Assembly (NCBI GenBank): GCA_028284765.1
Contig: JANQRA010000002.1
Span: 540,645-604,644 of the forward strand
Length of the DNA: 64,000 nt
Direction: 5' to 3'
DNA from: Acidimicrobiia bacterium
GTDB lineage: Bacteria; Actinomycetota; Acidimicrobiia; Spongiisociales; ZC4RG35
Part shown: one piece after another, positions 16,781-25,503 of the stretch
Position numbering within the stretch: the stretch's first letter is position 1
Layout: every line of letters begins with the position of its first letter
The notes under the pieces: model-generated
Seen by the model: only the letters and a program-made list of their open reading frames with translations
Database searches by the model: none
What the model was told of the DNA's origin: nothing
Translations under genes and position numbers: made by a program

Positions 16781-18592
16781 TCAAGAGGTCTCGAACTCGA
16801 TCTCGAACCACTCCGGCCACGACTCACTAGTAAGGGTGGTGATTCTGAAAGCTTCGACACCGGCGACGGGCTCCGTTGGGCTCCATGTCAGGACATCACC
16901 GGTGGTCGTGAAGCCAGCCCAGGTCTCCACCAGCCTCCACTCACCTTCGACAAGCAGTTCGACCTCGTGGACGGTTTCACTCGCAGGGTTCTGAAACACG
17001 TGTGCACGGATCCCAGTCAGGTTCACCGGCTCGGTCATCGTGTATTGGATCCATTGCGGGGCGTCGGCGCCTGAAGACCAGAAAGAAGCGCCTTCGAATA
17101 GACCGTCGACTGCAAGCTCCGGCCCTTGACCGGCACGGCTTGCTGATGCCGAGACCGCCGAACCCTCATTCTGCTCGACGGCAGGGCAGAGATCGGTAGC
17201 GGCGGCCGAGCAGAACTCGAACTCACCACCGATCATCGTCGCCAGCATCTCGATGTCGAGGATCTCACGGACGTGAACTGTGAGCGGATTGTTCGAGAGC
17301 ACTATCAAGTCAGCGAGTTTGCCTGGTGCCAGCGACCCCACCGATTCCTCCATGTGGAGGGCGTATGCGCCGTTGATGGTCATCATCTTCCATGCTTCCT
17401 CGACCGAAGGAACCGCGCCGCTCGCCACCCAATCAGGAGCGGGGCAAACCGTTCCGTCGTCGAGGACCTGGTCGCGGGTGACGAGCATGTATAAGTCAGT
17501 TAGTGGTGCCAGTGGAGGAACGTAGGGGTCGTCACCGTGCCATGCGACGACCACCCCGGGGTTGGCAGCAGCGATCATGTGAGGGCGGTCCCCGTTCGCC
17601 TTCATGAACTCAGTCCACGGCGCGTCGGGGCTGCAAGCTGGTGTGAGTGCGAAGACGGTCGCCACCAGATCCAGTTCGCCGTATCGGGGTAGCAGCTCCT
17701 GGCGTGGGACGGAGTTGTGTTCGATCCGATGCCGGAGAGGGTTCCCGGAATCACCAAGAACTGCCTCGTAGGCATCCATCACACCTTCGATCGCAAGATC
17801 GCCCTGGGCATGAGTGATGACCTGGTACCCGGCGTCATTCGCCTCCTTAAACCACTCGGTCAGAGTGCCGACGGTGTGGAAGGGCGGGCCGGGCTCGTAC
17901 CCTTCCAAGAACGTCTCGGAGACCGCCACCGCGCCACATACGAAACTCCCATCACTGAAGACCTTCACTCCGGCCACCCAGAGCCGGTCTCCGTACATTT
18001 CTCCTGGGGGGTGCTCCAGGTACCAGTCTCCCTGATCCGCACCGCAGACATCGCTACGAGCCAAGTACATGCCGGTTCGGATCTTGAGTTCACCGCTATT
18101 GGCAAAGTCCACAAACCCTGGATAGACGTCGGGTTCGACTGATGCGTCGGCAAGGGTCGTGATGCCGACCTGGAGCGCCTCCCGCTGGCCATTGGCGAAG
18201 CCGCCGGTGTCGGAAAGGACATGCGTATGGGCGTCTACGAACCCAGGAGCCACAACGCGACCTTCGAGCTCAATGACCTCGGTGTCCGGCCCCACGTAGG
18301 CCTCTATGTCTGCAACCGAGCCGACGGCGGCGACCTCGTCTCCAGAAATCGCAATCGCTTCGACCGTGCCGAGTGTTTCGTCCATGGTCACCACCGTGCC
18401 TCCCCTGAAGACCGTGTCGGCGAAAACGGCAGGTCCTGGAGGCAAGGTCGTCACCGATGAGGTGGTGGTGGTCGAACGAGGTGTGGATGTCGTGGTGGTG
18501 GACTCGACGGCCAGGGTGGTAGTCGGCTCGGTGTTCGTCGAGCTGCAGGCCGCGGCGATGAGGGCGACAATCAGAAGGATCCGGACCCTCAT
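16781..18592 (-). CDS. Lipoprotein amidohydrolase (Amidohydro_3) with C-terminal discoidin-like domain
   Basis: 603 residues. Lipoprotein signal 'LIVALIAAAC' and Thr/Ser-rich linker (~20-52), then an Amidohydro_3/YtcJ-like fold: 'FRGGTVVTMDETLGTVEAIAI', metal motif 'PGFVDAHTHV', 'VITHAQGDLAIEGVMDAY', 'HRIEHNSV', and C-terminal 'GSLAPGKLADLIVLSNNPL'. The last ~130 residues (~475-603) look like an F5/8-type C (discoidin) carbohydrate-binding domain ('SASRAGQGPELAVDGL', 'PQWIQYTMTEPVNLTGIRAH' in part). An extracellular metal-dependent hydrolase tethered to the surface and perhaps docking on polysaccharide; the substrate is unknown. The fusion is unusual for this family. Confidence 0.8.
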   Translation of the reverse strand: MRVRILLIVALIAAACSSTNTEPTTTLAVESTTTTSTPRSTTTTSSVTTLPPGPAVFADTVFRGGTVVTMDETLGTVEAIAISGDEVAAVGSVADIEAYVGPDTEVIELEGRVVAPGFVDAHTHVLSDTGGFANGQREALQVGITTLADASVEPDVYPGFVDFANSGELKIRTGMYLARSDVCGADQGDWYLEHPPGEMYGDRLWVAGVKVFSDGSFVCGAVAVSETFLEGYEPGPPFHTVGTLTEWFKEANDAGYQVITHAQGDLAIEGVMDAYEAVLGDSGNPLRHRIEHNSVPRQELLPRYGELDLVATVFALTPACSPDAPWTEFMKANGDRPHMIAAANPGVVVAWHGDDPYVPPLAPLTDLYMLVTRDQVLDDGTVCPAPDWVASGAVPSVEEAWKMMTINGAYALHMEESVGSLAPGKLADLIVLSNNPLTVHVREILDIEMLATMIGGEFEFCSAAATDLCPAVEQNEGSAVSASASRAGQGPELAVDGLFEGASFWSSGADAPQWIQYTMTEPVNLTGIRAHVFQNPASETVHEVELLVEGEWRLVETWAGFTTTGDVLTWSPTEPVAGVEAFRITTLTSESWPEWFEIEFETS

Positions 18593-18764
18593 CTGGCCAT
18601 CGTATCAGTGGCCTCGATTGGAGCTGACGGAACTCATGTCCGTAGCGTGACATCACCTGATTCGCGACATGAGCGGGCATGTAGGTGATGGTGCGCGGAG
18701 GCATCGGTCTCGGCATTCGTCCTCTGGACTGTGCCTCGGCTATGTCCAATAAGATTGGTGATCG

Positions 18765-19439
18765 GTGAATCCGATACGCATCCTGGTTGTTGATGACCAC
18801 GAGGTGGTTCGATCAGGTCTTCGTTCGTTGATCGACACCGAAGAAGACATGGTCGTTGTCGGTGAGGCTTCTACCGCCCACGAAGGTGTGAAACGGGTTG
18901 CCTTCGACGAACCGGACATCGTTGTGCTGGATGTGCGACTACCCGATGCCAGCGGAGTCGAGGCCTGTCGACATATCCGGGAACGATTTCCCAATGTGAA
19001 GGTGCTGATCCTGACGTCGTTTGCCGACGAACAGGCCATCTTGGGCGCCGTCGTCGGAGGAGCCTCGGGGTTCCTACTGAAGAAAGTCGGAGGAAGCGAG
19101 TTGATCGACGGACTCCGGTCGGTTGCCGCCGGCCAGAGCTTGATCAACTCCGAAGAAGCCAAGAGGATCCTTGCAAACGTTCAGAGAGGGCCCCGCACCG
19201 ATCCACGCATCGCCACACTGAGTCAACGCGAGTTCGAAGTCCTTCAACTCGTAACCCAAGGGCTGACGAACAAAGAGATCGCAGAGCGGACCTTCCTGTC
19301 TGAGAAGACGGTCAAAAACTACGTATCCAACATGCTGGCCAAGATGGGATTCCACCGTCGGGTAGAAGCAGCGACACACCTGGCTCGTCAAGAGGCAAAG
19401 TTCAAAACCGACAAAGAGACCTGGTCTTCGTCCGACTGA
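18765..19439 (+). CDS. NarL/LuxR-family response regulator, DevR/DosR-like
   Basis: 224 residues, GTG start. Receiver (~1-120) with D10, D11, phospho-acceptor D56 ('VVLDVRLPD'), T84 and K106. LuxR-type HTH (~150-215): 'LSQREFEVLQLVTQGLTNKEIAERTFL' in part, with recognition helix 'SEKTVKNYVS'. K181, K184 and N185 match the DNA-contacting residues I recall for M. tuberculosis DosR (K179, K182, N183), so a GGGAC-type box is the expected target. Such boxes occur at several promoters in this window. The likely partner is the DevS-like kinase at 33808-34899. Followed by the CBS-BON and pfkA genes on the same strand. Confidence 0.88.
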   Translation: MNPIRILVVDDHEVVRSGLRSLIDTEEDMVVVGEASTAHEGVKRVAFDEPDIVVLDVRLPDASGVEACRHIRERFPNVKVLILTSFADEQAILGAVVGGASGFLLKKVGGSELIDGLRSVAAGQSLINSEEAKRILANVQRGPRTDPRIATLSQREFEVLQLVTQGLTNKEIAERTFLSEKTVKNYVSNMLAKMGFHRRVEAATHLARQEAKFKTDKETWSSSD

Positions 19440-19526
19440 ACTCAAATGATCGGTTTAGAGGCTTATGCATCTATGCCGCCGGCGTCAACGAGGGCATGCT
19501 TGAAGAAATCGGCGGAAGGACAAGCC

Positions 19527-20222
19527 ATGAAGGTTCAAGACTTGATGACGAGGAACGTCATCACCATATCTCCCGACAGTTCCATCAAGGAGGCCGCATC
19601 TCGCATGGTGGACGCCGGGGTAAGTGGGTTGGTCGTAACGGACTCGGACAACGGCGTGATCGGGATCGTTTCGGAAGCAGACTTCGTCAAGAGTGAGTCC
19701 AATCGAGGCTCCGACAGACGCGCAGGTCTACTGCGTTGGTTTGCTCGGCCAAGCGGCCCCGAGATCCCTGGCACTCAAGTCGGCGAGATCATGACAACGC
19801 CTGTGTTGACGGTCACTCCCGACTCCAAACACAGTGAGGCGGCTCGGCTGATGAACCGCGAGGGAGTGAAGCGGCTCCCGGTCGTCGAAGAAGGAGAGTT
19901 GGTCGGCATCGTTAGCCGCGCCGACATCGTCCGAGTGTTCAATCGGTCCGACGACGAGATCCGGACCGAGATCGTCGGCGATCTACTTCCCCGGGTGCTT
20001 TGGATCGATCCGAAGCGGCTGCGTGTGTCTTGCGACGAAGGGGTCGTCAGCCTGCAGGGGCAGCTGGCGACGAAGGTTGACGCCGAGCTGGTCGAGTACA
20101 TGGCGAGACGGGTAGATGGCGTGATCGATGTCGACGCCAGCCTGAGCTGGGAGTTCGACCCTGCCGAGCAGGCGACCCAGCCAAACCTGGCTAACCCATT
20201 CCAACACATGATCAACCGGTGA
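19527..20222 (+). CDS. CBS-pair and BON domain protein
   Basis: 231 residues from ATG 19527 (GGAAGGAC upstream); the longer frame from 19446 lacks a ribosome site. Two CBS motifs: 'VQDLMTRNVITISPDSSIKEAA' in part (~1-60) and 'VGEIMTTPVLTVTPDS...' to 'VGIVSRADIVRV' (~85-145), then a BON domain (~155-215, 'RVSCDEGVVSLQGQLATK'). CBS pairs bind adenine nucleotides and sense energy state; Hrp1 (Rv2626c), a CBS protein, is among the strongest DosR targets in M. tuberculosis. It overlaps pfkA by GTGA, so the two are cotranslated, which suggests energy-linked control of glycolysis. Confidence 0.86.
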   Translation: MKVQDLMTRNVITISPDSSIKEAASRMVDAGVSGLVVTDSDNGVIGIVSEADFVKSESNRGSDRRAGLLRWFARPSGPEIPGTQVGEIMTTPVLTVTPDSKHSEAARLMNREGVKRLPVVEEGELVGIVSRADIVRVFNRSDDEIRTEIVGDLLPRVLWIDPKRLRVSCDEGVVSLQGQLATKVDAELVEYMARRVDGVIDVDASLSWEFDPAEQATQPNLANPFQHMINR

Positions 20223-21265
20223 ACGATGGAGCGGTCGGTGTGCTGACCGCAGGAGGGGACTGTCCGGGATTGAACGCAGCCATAAGGGCTGTGGTGACAC
20301 GCCTCGCAGCTGAGTCGAGAACGGTTGTCGGGATTCGCGCCGGCTGGGCGGGTTTGATGAACGATGATGTGACTGCGATTGGCCGTGACGACGTGAGGGG
20401 GATCCTGTGGAAGGGTGGCACGATCCTCGGCACATCCCGACTCGATCCTTATGTCCATGGCGATGGGGTGATATCTGTTCGGGAGACTATGGACAGGCAT
20501 GGCATTGGCTCGCTGATCGTGATCGGCGGAGACGGTTCGCTTAGGACTGCCTCGAAGCTGGCCTCGGAGGGCATCCCGGTGGTCGGGGTGCCCAAGACGA
20601 TAGACAACGACATAGCTGGAACGGACGTCTCGATCGGTTTCACGACTGCCGTTCAAATCGTCGTTGACGCGATAGATCGGCTGACCACAACGGCTGAAGC
20701 GCACAATCGCGTGATGGTCGTCGAAGTGATGGGAAGGACCACAGGTTGGATTGCTGCACATGCGGCCATCGCCGGGGGCGCTGAAGCTGTGCTTGTACCC
20801 GAACAGCCCTACGACCTTCCGGACTTGGGATTGGCCATCACACGCAGACACGAGAGGTTCGCCAACTACTCGGTGATTGTCGTGGCTGAAGGAATCGATA
20901 CGCCGGTCGGCACCACAGTGAGGAAGGGCCGAGACATGTACGGGTTCGAGCGTCTCGGCGGCGTCGGCAACTTTGTTGCCTCCGCAATAGAGAACTTGAC
21001 TGGATTCGAGACACGAGTCACCACGCTCGGCTACCTACAACGTGGCGGAACGCCGACTGCCTTCGACCGAGTGCTCGCAACAAGGCTTGGGGTCCGCGCT
21101 GCGGAGATGGCGATCGACGGCGTGACAAGGAAGATGGTTGCCTTGAAGGGTCGCAAGATCGTGGGAACCGACCTCAAGGCGGCGTGCGCCAATCCACGAT
21201 CCGTTGATCCGAGCCTGCTCCGCGACGTTTCATGGTTCTTGCCGTTGGCGGACATCGAGAGCTAG
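20219..21265 (+). CDS. pfkA: 6-phosphofructokinase
   Basis: 348 residues, GTG start overlapping the CBS gene stop. PfkA fold: 'GVLTAGGDCPGLNAAIRAVV' in part, 'IGGDGSLRTA' and 'VGVPKTIDNDIAGTD'. Glycine after GGD (ATP-type position) with lysine in PKTIDND is the Gly104/Lys124 combination of actinobacterial ATP-dependent enzymes; PPi-dependent ones carry Asp at the first site. It phosphorylates fructose 6-phosphate. Placement in a DosR-type block echoes pfkB (Rv2029c), but this is the unrelated PfkA family. Confidence 0.9.
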   Translation: MNDGAVGVLTAGGDCPGLNAAIRAVVTRLAAESRTVVGIRAGWAGLMNDDVTAIGRDDVRGILWKGGTILGTSRLDPYVHGDGVISVRETMDRHGIGSLIVIGGDGSLRTASKLASEGIPVVGVPKTIDNDIAGTDVSIGFTTAVQIVVDAIDRLTTTAEAHNRVMVVEVMGRTTGWIAAHAAIAGGAEAVLVPEQPYDLPDLGLAITRRHERFANYSVIVVAEGIDTPVGTTVRKGRDMYGFERLGGVGNFVASAIENLTGFETRVTTLGYLQRGGTPTAFDRVLATRLGVRAAEMAIDGVTRKMVALKGRKIVGTDLKAACANPRSVDPSLLRDVSWFLPLADIES

Positions 21266-21279
21266 GGGTCTAAGGGACC
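21266..21279. promoter_or_regulatory. DosR-like box candidate (h)
   Basis: GGGTCTAAGGGACC directly follows the pfkA stop codon and lies 87 nt before the gene at 21367. It matches the DosR core GGGACTWWAGTCCC at 10 of 14 positions by my alignment and is itself nearly palindromic. Confidence 0.45.
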
Positions 21280-21366
21280 TCAGCCGGAGCTCCCTGGAAG
21301 TTTGAGCCGTTGGACTCTGTCCAAACCTGCCCGGATTCGTTCTGATATAGGGGAAAGGAGTGAACG

Positions 21367-21849
21367 ATGAGTGAGACGACAGTCCATCGGTTCGCACTGC
21401 CCCCGCAGGAACGATGGTTCGCCGCGTTTGTCCTATTGACCCACGGAACTGTCCACTTGATGGGGTTTATGTGGGCGTTTGACCTCGCCTCTCCGGAGGG
21501 GATCGGCGGCCCGACACTTCTTCCCTCCAACATTGTGCCCGGTGACCCGCTAGCAGTTGCTCTAGGTGTCTTCTGGCTAGCGGCCGCAGTCGCGTTCGTC
21601 GCCGCTGCGACCACAGCCCTGGTGGCGACCAACTGGCTTCGCGTCCTGGCGGGCGCAGCGGCCGGAATCTCATTGATTCCCACGATCCTGTGGTGGAGCG
21701 ACGCCTGGATCGGAGCTGTGTTGAGTTCCGTGATTCTCTCGGTTGCCCTGCTCTGGCCACGACTGGTTCGGAAGCGGCGAGGCAGAGACCATTCGCCTCA
21801 TACGGAGTTCGGCCCCAGGACCAAGGATTCCGTTCACGGAAACATCTAA
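21367..21849 (+). CDS. Four-helix membrane protein, unknown function
   Basis: 160 residues, ATG with GAAAGGAG upstream. Hydrophobic segments at ~17-38, ~60-82, ~88-108 and ~112-132, then a basic/hydrophilic tail. 'LTHGTVHLMGFMWAF' in the first helix contains two histidines. Not recognised. Probably cotranscribed with 21852-23380; a DosR-like box precedes it. Confidence 0.7.
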   Translation: MSETTVHRFALPPQERWFAAFVLLTHGTVHLMGFMWAFDLASPEGIGGPTLLPSNIVPGDPLAVALGVFWLAAAVAFVAAATTALVATNWLRVLAGAAAGISLIPTILWWSDAWIGAVLSSVILSVALLWPRLVRKRRGRDHSPHTEFGPRTKDSVHGNI

Positions 21850-21851
21850 TC

Positions 21852-22766
21852 ATGGCCAACATCAAGACCGACTTGGACCGCTGGGTGGACGCAGGACTGC
21901 TCGACGCAGAAACCGCTTCCACGATCGAACAGTTCGAACGCGGTCACTCCTCATCCAGAATCGGACGTAGCGTCGAAGCTGTCGCTTACCTGGGATCGGT
22001 TCTCGTACTCATTGCTTTGGCCCTTCTCACCCTCGAGTTCTGGGACCGACTAGAGCCCTGGGGACAGGTCACTTTGAGTGGAGTAGTGGCGCTTGTGCTG
22101 TTCGGGGTAGGCGTTCTGTTGGGCCGGAGCGACGAAGGAGCGATCAACCGAGGCCAAACCTTTGCGTGGTTCTTGTCGGTAGCAGCCGTTGGCCTCACTG
22201 CATTCGTGGCAACTCGAGCCTGGATCACCACCGACGAACGCTTGGTGTTCCTTTGGGCGTCGCTAGCGACTCTTGCTGCGGCCTTTGGCCTATGGGTAGC
22301 TAGATCTTCGGTCCTACAGATGATCGCGTTGGGCCTTTCGGCAGCTGTTGCAACGGTTTCGATGATCAGCCAGATCGACGATCCACCCGAGTGGATGTTT
22401 GGACTAGCGATCGCCGGCCTTGGAGCGGTGTGGCTCGTCCTCACTTGGGCGGGTGTCTTCAAGCCTGCGAGGACGAGCTACGTGCTCGGAGCTATCGGTC
22501 TGCTACTGATCGCTTTCCCTGAGGGCGACCAGATGCCTTGGCCGCTGCTGGGACTCGTCGCGGGCCTCCTCCTCATGGCCGGTTCGGTATGGCTGCGTGA
22601 GACCGTTCTCCTGGGTCTTGGCGTTGCCGGGCTATTCCTTTACATCCCAATGACCATCTTCGAACTGTTCGGAGAGAGCCTCGGCGTTCCGGTGGCCCTT
22701 CTTATAACCGGCTTGGTGCTACTCGTCGTCGTCGTAGCGACAGTTCGACTCCGCCCGCAAAGATGA
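21852..22766 (+). CDS. DUF2157-like multispanning membrane protein
   Basis: 304 residues from ATG 21852, 2 nt after the previous stop. The N-terminal 'LDRWVDAGLLDAETASTIEQFE' (in part) is the soluble start typical of DUF2157 proteins, followed by about ten TM helices. Function unknown. It overlaps the next gene by ATGA, so the three genes 21367-23380 form a membrane-protein operon. Confidence 0.7.
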   Translation: MANIKTDLDRWVDAGLLDAETASTIEQFERGHSSSRIGRSVEAVAYLGSVLVLIALALLTLEFWDRLEPWGQVTLSGVVALVLFGVGVLLGRSDEGAINRGQTFAWFLSVAAVGLTAFVATRAWITTDERLVFLWASLATLAAAFGLWVARSSVLQMIALGLSAAVATVSMISQIDDPPEWMFGLAIAGLGAVWLVLTWAGVFKPARTSYVLGAIGLLLIAFPEGDQMPWPLLGLVAGLLLMAGSVWLRETVLLGLGVAGLFLYIPMTIFELFGESLGVPVALLITGLVLLVVVVATVRLRPQR

Positions 22767-23380
22767 ATGCCCGAACAGCGGTTGGGATCGGTGCAGCCGC
22801 GACCATCGTTGGCGGCGTCGTGCTGGTTGTCATCCTCGCGGTCATCCCACTGCCCGACTTCGGGAATCCGTTAGAAGGCCGATTCGAGGGAGCCCTGGCA
22901 TACATCGACACGGACAATTGTGTGAATGTGGCGCGTTTGAACGAAGCGACGACGAGGGAACTGCGGTGTGAACCCGACCGGGTGTGGGTCGACGACTTGC
23001 AATGGACTAGTGAAGGCCTCGAAGTAACGACCTACCTCAATCAGCCCACGACCAAGATCTTGGATCCGAAGGATGGTTCTGTCATCGATACCATGCCGGG
23101 TGTAGTCGTAGCTCCCAGAACCCAACTCGACGGTTTTGTGATAGACCGCCCGGCTCCGGGAGAGCTGGTCGTGACTGACATGGCGGGCAACGAGCTGATT
23201 GCGCTCGAGGGCCCCGAGTCCTATTGGATCGAAGCAGTGACCGGCGATGGCTCGGGCCTCTTCGCTCTAGTCGACAGCCATGGCCGGCTGGCGGTTTTCG
23301 ACACCGGGAGGGACCACCCCAGCTTGGTCGGAGAGGACGTACGAGCGTGGCCACCGCCCGCTTGGCAGCCTGCGGGTTAA
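22763..23380 (+). CDS. Membrane-anchored extracytoplasmic protein, unknown
   Basis: 205 residues, start ATG overlapping the previous stop. One N-terminal TM helix (~7-29), then an exported ~175-residue domain with repeated beta-strand/turn segments ('LEVTTYLNQPTTKILDP', 'GELVVTDMAGNELIAL') suggesting a partial beta-propeller or beta-sandwich. Two cysteines (~C53, ~C70) could form a disulfide. Not recognised. Last gene of the operon, before a strong terminator. Confidence 0.65.
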   Translation: MNARTAVGIGAAATIVGGVVLVVILAVIPLPDFGNPLEGRFEGALAYIDTDNCVNVARLNEATTRELRCEPDRVWVDDLQWTSEGLEVTTYLNQPTTKILDPKDGSVIDTMPGVVVAPRTQLDGFVIDRPAPGELVVTDMAGNELIALEGPESYWIEAVTGDGSGLFALVDSHGRLAVFDTGRDHPSLVGEDVRAWPPPAWQPAG

Positions 23381-23400
23381 TTGTGGAACCCAAACAGACA

Positions 23401-23426
23401 GTTGGCGCCCGCTACCGGGCGCCAAC
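23401..23426. terminator. Strong hairpin terminator between convergent genes
   Basis: GTTGGCGCCCG (23401-23411) CTAC CGGGCGCCAAC (23416-23426), perfect 11-bp stem with tetraloop. Lies between the operon ending at 23380 and the minus-strand small gene ending at 23445. Confidence 0.7.
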
Positions 23427-23444
23427 TCTCAATCAGTAGTTCGA

Positions 23445-23591
23445 TCAGGCAGCGTCTGCCAGATGATCACCGGGTGCTTCGAGCTGCTTCATGCGCTCCT
23501 TCAGGATGATCACGCCTGCAATCACGGCCGCAATCGCAACGACGAATCCGATGAAACGGCCTGCCCCGTCCTTACCTGTGGTATTGCTCAT
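23445..23591 (-). CDS. 48-residue single-pass membrane protein
   Basis: Start ATG at 23591, stop TGA at 23445. Hydrophilic N-terminus (MSNTTGKDGAG), one TM helix 'FIGFVVAIAAVIAGVIIL' (~13-30) and a charged amphipathic tail (KERMKQLE...). No clear ribosome site, but the length, helix and position directly before a terminator argue for a real small gene. Likely first or last member of the minus-strand membrane-stress cluster 23445-25382. Function unknown. Confidence 0.6.
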   Translation of the reverse strand: MSNTTGKDGAGRFIGFVVAIAAVIAGVIILKERMKQLEAPGDHLADAA

Positions 23592-23654
23592 ACTCTGATT
23601 CTCTGAGACTTCGCATCGGGCGCCTAGAGCCGATGGTCACCTCTCGCAAGCGAC

Positions 23655-23855
23655 CTAGCCGAGTGGCCTCCCGGACCCTCTCAGAGCCCCGGATACGATC
23701 ACCACTCCGACCAAGATGAACAGAGCGGGCGTGACGTAGCGGAAGTCGATTTGATCGATTTCCCACCACTCAAACCCAATGCCGGCCAAGCCGACGCCAA
23801 CCAAGGTCAGCGCGGCACCGACCACAAATGTCCCAACATGGAATCGATCACCCAC
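23655..23855 (-). CDS. Small two-helix membrane protein
   Basis: 66 residues; TM helices ~8-27 and ~42-59 ('YVTPALFILVGVVIVSGAL'). It overlaps the 3' end of the LiaF-like gene by 8 nt (translational coupling). The 'ALFILVGVVIV' helix resembles the DUF5668-type repeats that accompany PspC/LiaF proteins. Function unknown; presumably part of the same envelope-stress operon. Confidence 0.65.
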   Translation of the reverse strand: MGDRFHVGTFVVGAALTLVGVGLAGIGFEWWEIDQIDFRYVTPALFILVGVVIVSGALRGSGRPLG

Positions 23856-24507
23856 CCGACACCTCCAGTCTCCCCATGAACACCTGAACGTCCAGCACGA
23901 GGTCGACCGGACCAGTGCTGTCGGCCGGTATCCGGATCGTGTCCCTCAACCCAAGGCCACTCGTCTCCTTCTGGCCAACCGAGATCACTCCCGCTCCAAC
24001 TCTCGCTCTAACTTCTATCGACATCTCAGAGGGCACCAAGACCAGTAGCTCGCCCAGCCCGGTGCTGGCTGCAAGCTCCGCTCCCGGATCGAATCCTTCT
24101 ACCTGACTCAAGTCGACCGTGAGGGTCCCCATCGCCAGGTTGTATTCGGCATCGATGTCCTCGGAACTGGCGACATCGACCTGTCGGTCCCCGACACCGC
24201 CCTGAAATCCTTCGAATGGTGCGAGAGCGGTGAGCAGCGTGACGACACCAAGCGTCACCCCAAAGACGATCAGGCCGGGCTGGGAGTCCCGACTCGAGAG
24301 AAGCATGAGCGCCAGTCCGACGGCCGTGGTCGCAACGGCCAGAACTGCGGTCAGACTGATCTCAATTACGCCCGCCCGCTCCAATAGCCAGAGCACACCG
24401 ATCAAGACGACTACCGACCCACCGACGACTTGAGATGCCGGATGGGTGCGTCGTTGTGGCTCCTTGTTGGGAGTCTCCTCGTGGTTCGGATGGTCAACTG
24501 CGGTCAC
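23848..24507 (-). CDS. LiaF-like membrane protein (cell wall-active antibiotics response)
   Basis: 219 residues, GTG start. N-terminal helices ~28-45, ~50-70 and ~77-95, then a soluble LiaF-type beta domain (~110-215): 'EYNLAMGTLTVDLSQVEGFD', 'TGLGELLVLVPSEMSIEVRA', 'GAGVISVGQKETSGLGL'. LiaF restrains LiaRS-type two-component systems in Firmicutes; in actinobacteria such proteins are paired with PspC. It overlaps the PspC gene by 14 nt. Envelope-stress role inferred. Confidence 0.78.
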   Translation of the reverse strand: MTAVDHPNHEETPNKEPQRRTHPASQVVGGSVVVLIGVLWLLERAGVIEISLTAVLAVATTAVGLALMLLSSRDSQPGLIVFGVTLGVVTLLTALAPFEGFQGGVGDRQVDVASSEDIDAEYNLAMGTLTVDLSQVEGFDPGAELAASTGLGELLVLVPSEMSIEVRARVGAGVISVGQKETSGLGLRDTIRIPADSTGPVDLVLDVQVFMGRLEVSGG

Positions 24508-24916
24508 GGTTCAAACCTCCGACAACTAGTCCAAGACCGCCCAACACCAACACGAGGGGCCAGAAGTACCGACCCAGGTCGGGGGCGAGTGTGTTGATCA
24601 AGGCAATAGTTCCGACAAACACGAAAACCCCGCCAATGACCACCGCTCCCGGGAGTTCCCCTCGCGTGCCTGTCGCCGGCGAATAGTCGTCGGGCGCTTC
24701 GGGCACGATTATCCACATGATTAGATAGATGAGGATTCCTGATCCTCCGCCCACGGCCAGAATCACAAACCCGATGCGAGACCAAACCGGATCCACGGCG
24801 AAGTACTCGCCGAGGCCGCCGGCGACGCCTCCAATCACCTCGTCTCGTTGACTTCTGTACAACCGCTTCTCTTGACGAGCGGCTCCGCTCAACTCTTCAA
24901 TCGGATCCGTTGTCAT
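24494..24916 (-). CDS. PspC-domain membrane protein
   Basis: 140 residues. PspC domain (~15-75): 'KRLYRSQRDEVIGGVAGGLGEYF', in part, then 'VDPVWSRIGFVILA' and 'ILIYLIMWIIVPE'. Two further C-terminal helices resemble the LiaF N-terminus. PspC proteins sense membrane damage; the adjacent, overlapping LiaF-like gene is the usual partner. A typical PspC-linked histidine kinase is not present beside it. Confidence 0.85.
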   Translation of the reverse strand: MTTDPIEELSGAARQEKRLYRSQRDEVIGGVAGGLGEYFAVDPVWSRIGFVILAVGGGSGILIYLIMWIIVPEAPDDYSPATGTRGELPGAVVIGGVFVFVGTIALINTLAPDLGRYFWPLVLVLGGLGLVVGGLNRDRS

Positions 24917-24917
24917 T

Positions 24918-25382
24918 TCACCCCCTGTTCACGATGGTTCTTCCAAACAACAGTCGACTACCTTCGACGAGTGCGCCGATTCCCGCTCCGATGACCCCGA
25001 CGATCAGGACGATCCGGACCACCAAGGCCCAATCGAATGCATGCGCTGAGAAGTCGAAAGGAAAGACCGCCAGTACCTGGATTGAGACGTACAGGTTCAA
25101 GAGGTTCGTCAGGATCTGACCGACAGACTTCACCAGCGGCCGGTCGTCAAAGGCATAGACGACATTGGCGAGGATGGTGGCTAAGAGCGCAAAGCTGATC
25201 AGCGGCTCGACCTCGGCGAAGTCCGCCGTCAGGAACCCAAACCAGCCCCAGTCTTGTACGTTCCGGACGATCACCACTAGTACGACGTTGATGGCGACGG
25301 CCAAGCCGTAGCCGAACACACGTGCCCCACGTCTCACCGACTCTGGGAATTCGATTCGAGTCTCGGGCTGCCGGGTGTCCAT
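24918..25382 (-). CDS. Four-helix membrane protein, unknown
   Basis: 154 residues; helices ~22-42, ~58-76, ~88-108 and ~120-142. It begins with a polar segment and contains 'AVAINVVLVVIVRNVQDWGWFGFL' (in part) and 'NLLNLYVSIQVLAVFPFDF'. One nucleotide-scale gap to the PspC gene shows it is the head of the minus-strand operon. Not recognised. Confidence 0.68.
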   Translation of the reverse strand: MDTRQPETRIEFPESVRRGARVFGYGLAVAINVVLVVIVRNVQDWGWFGFLTADFAEVEPLISFALLATILANVVYAFDDRPLVKSVGQILTNLLNLYVSIQVLAVFPFDFSAHAFDWALVVRIVLIVGVIGAGIGALVEGSRLLFGRTIVNRG

Positions 25383-25503
25383 GACATCTCATATTCAATG
25401 TCATTCCCAATCCCGGTGCCAGGGCCGTTCGACAGGGTTTTGCACCGCGCCCCGCCGAAAGGCTTTTCCGAATCGGCTGGGACCTACAGCGCTGGGGAGG
25501 CGG

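Noticed and set aside
20219..21265. PPi-dependent phosphofructokinase
   Set aside because: Motif is GGDGS, not GGDD/GGED, at the phosphoryl-donor position.
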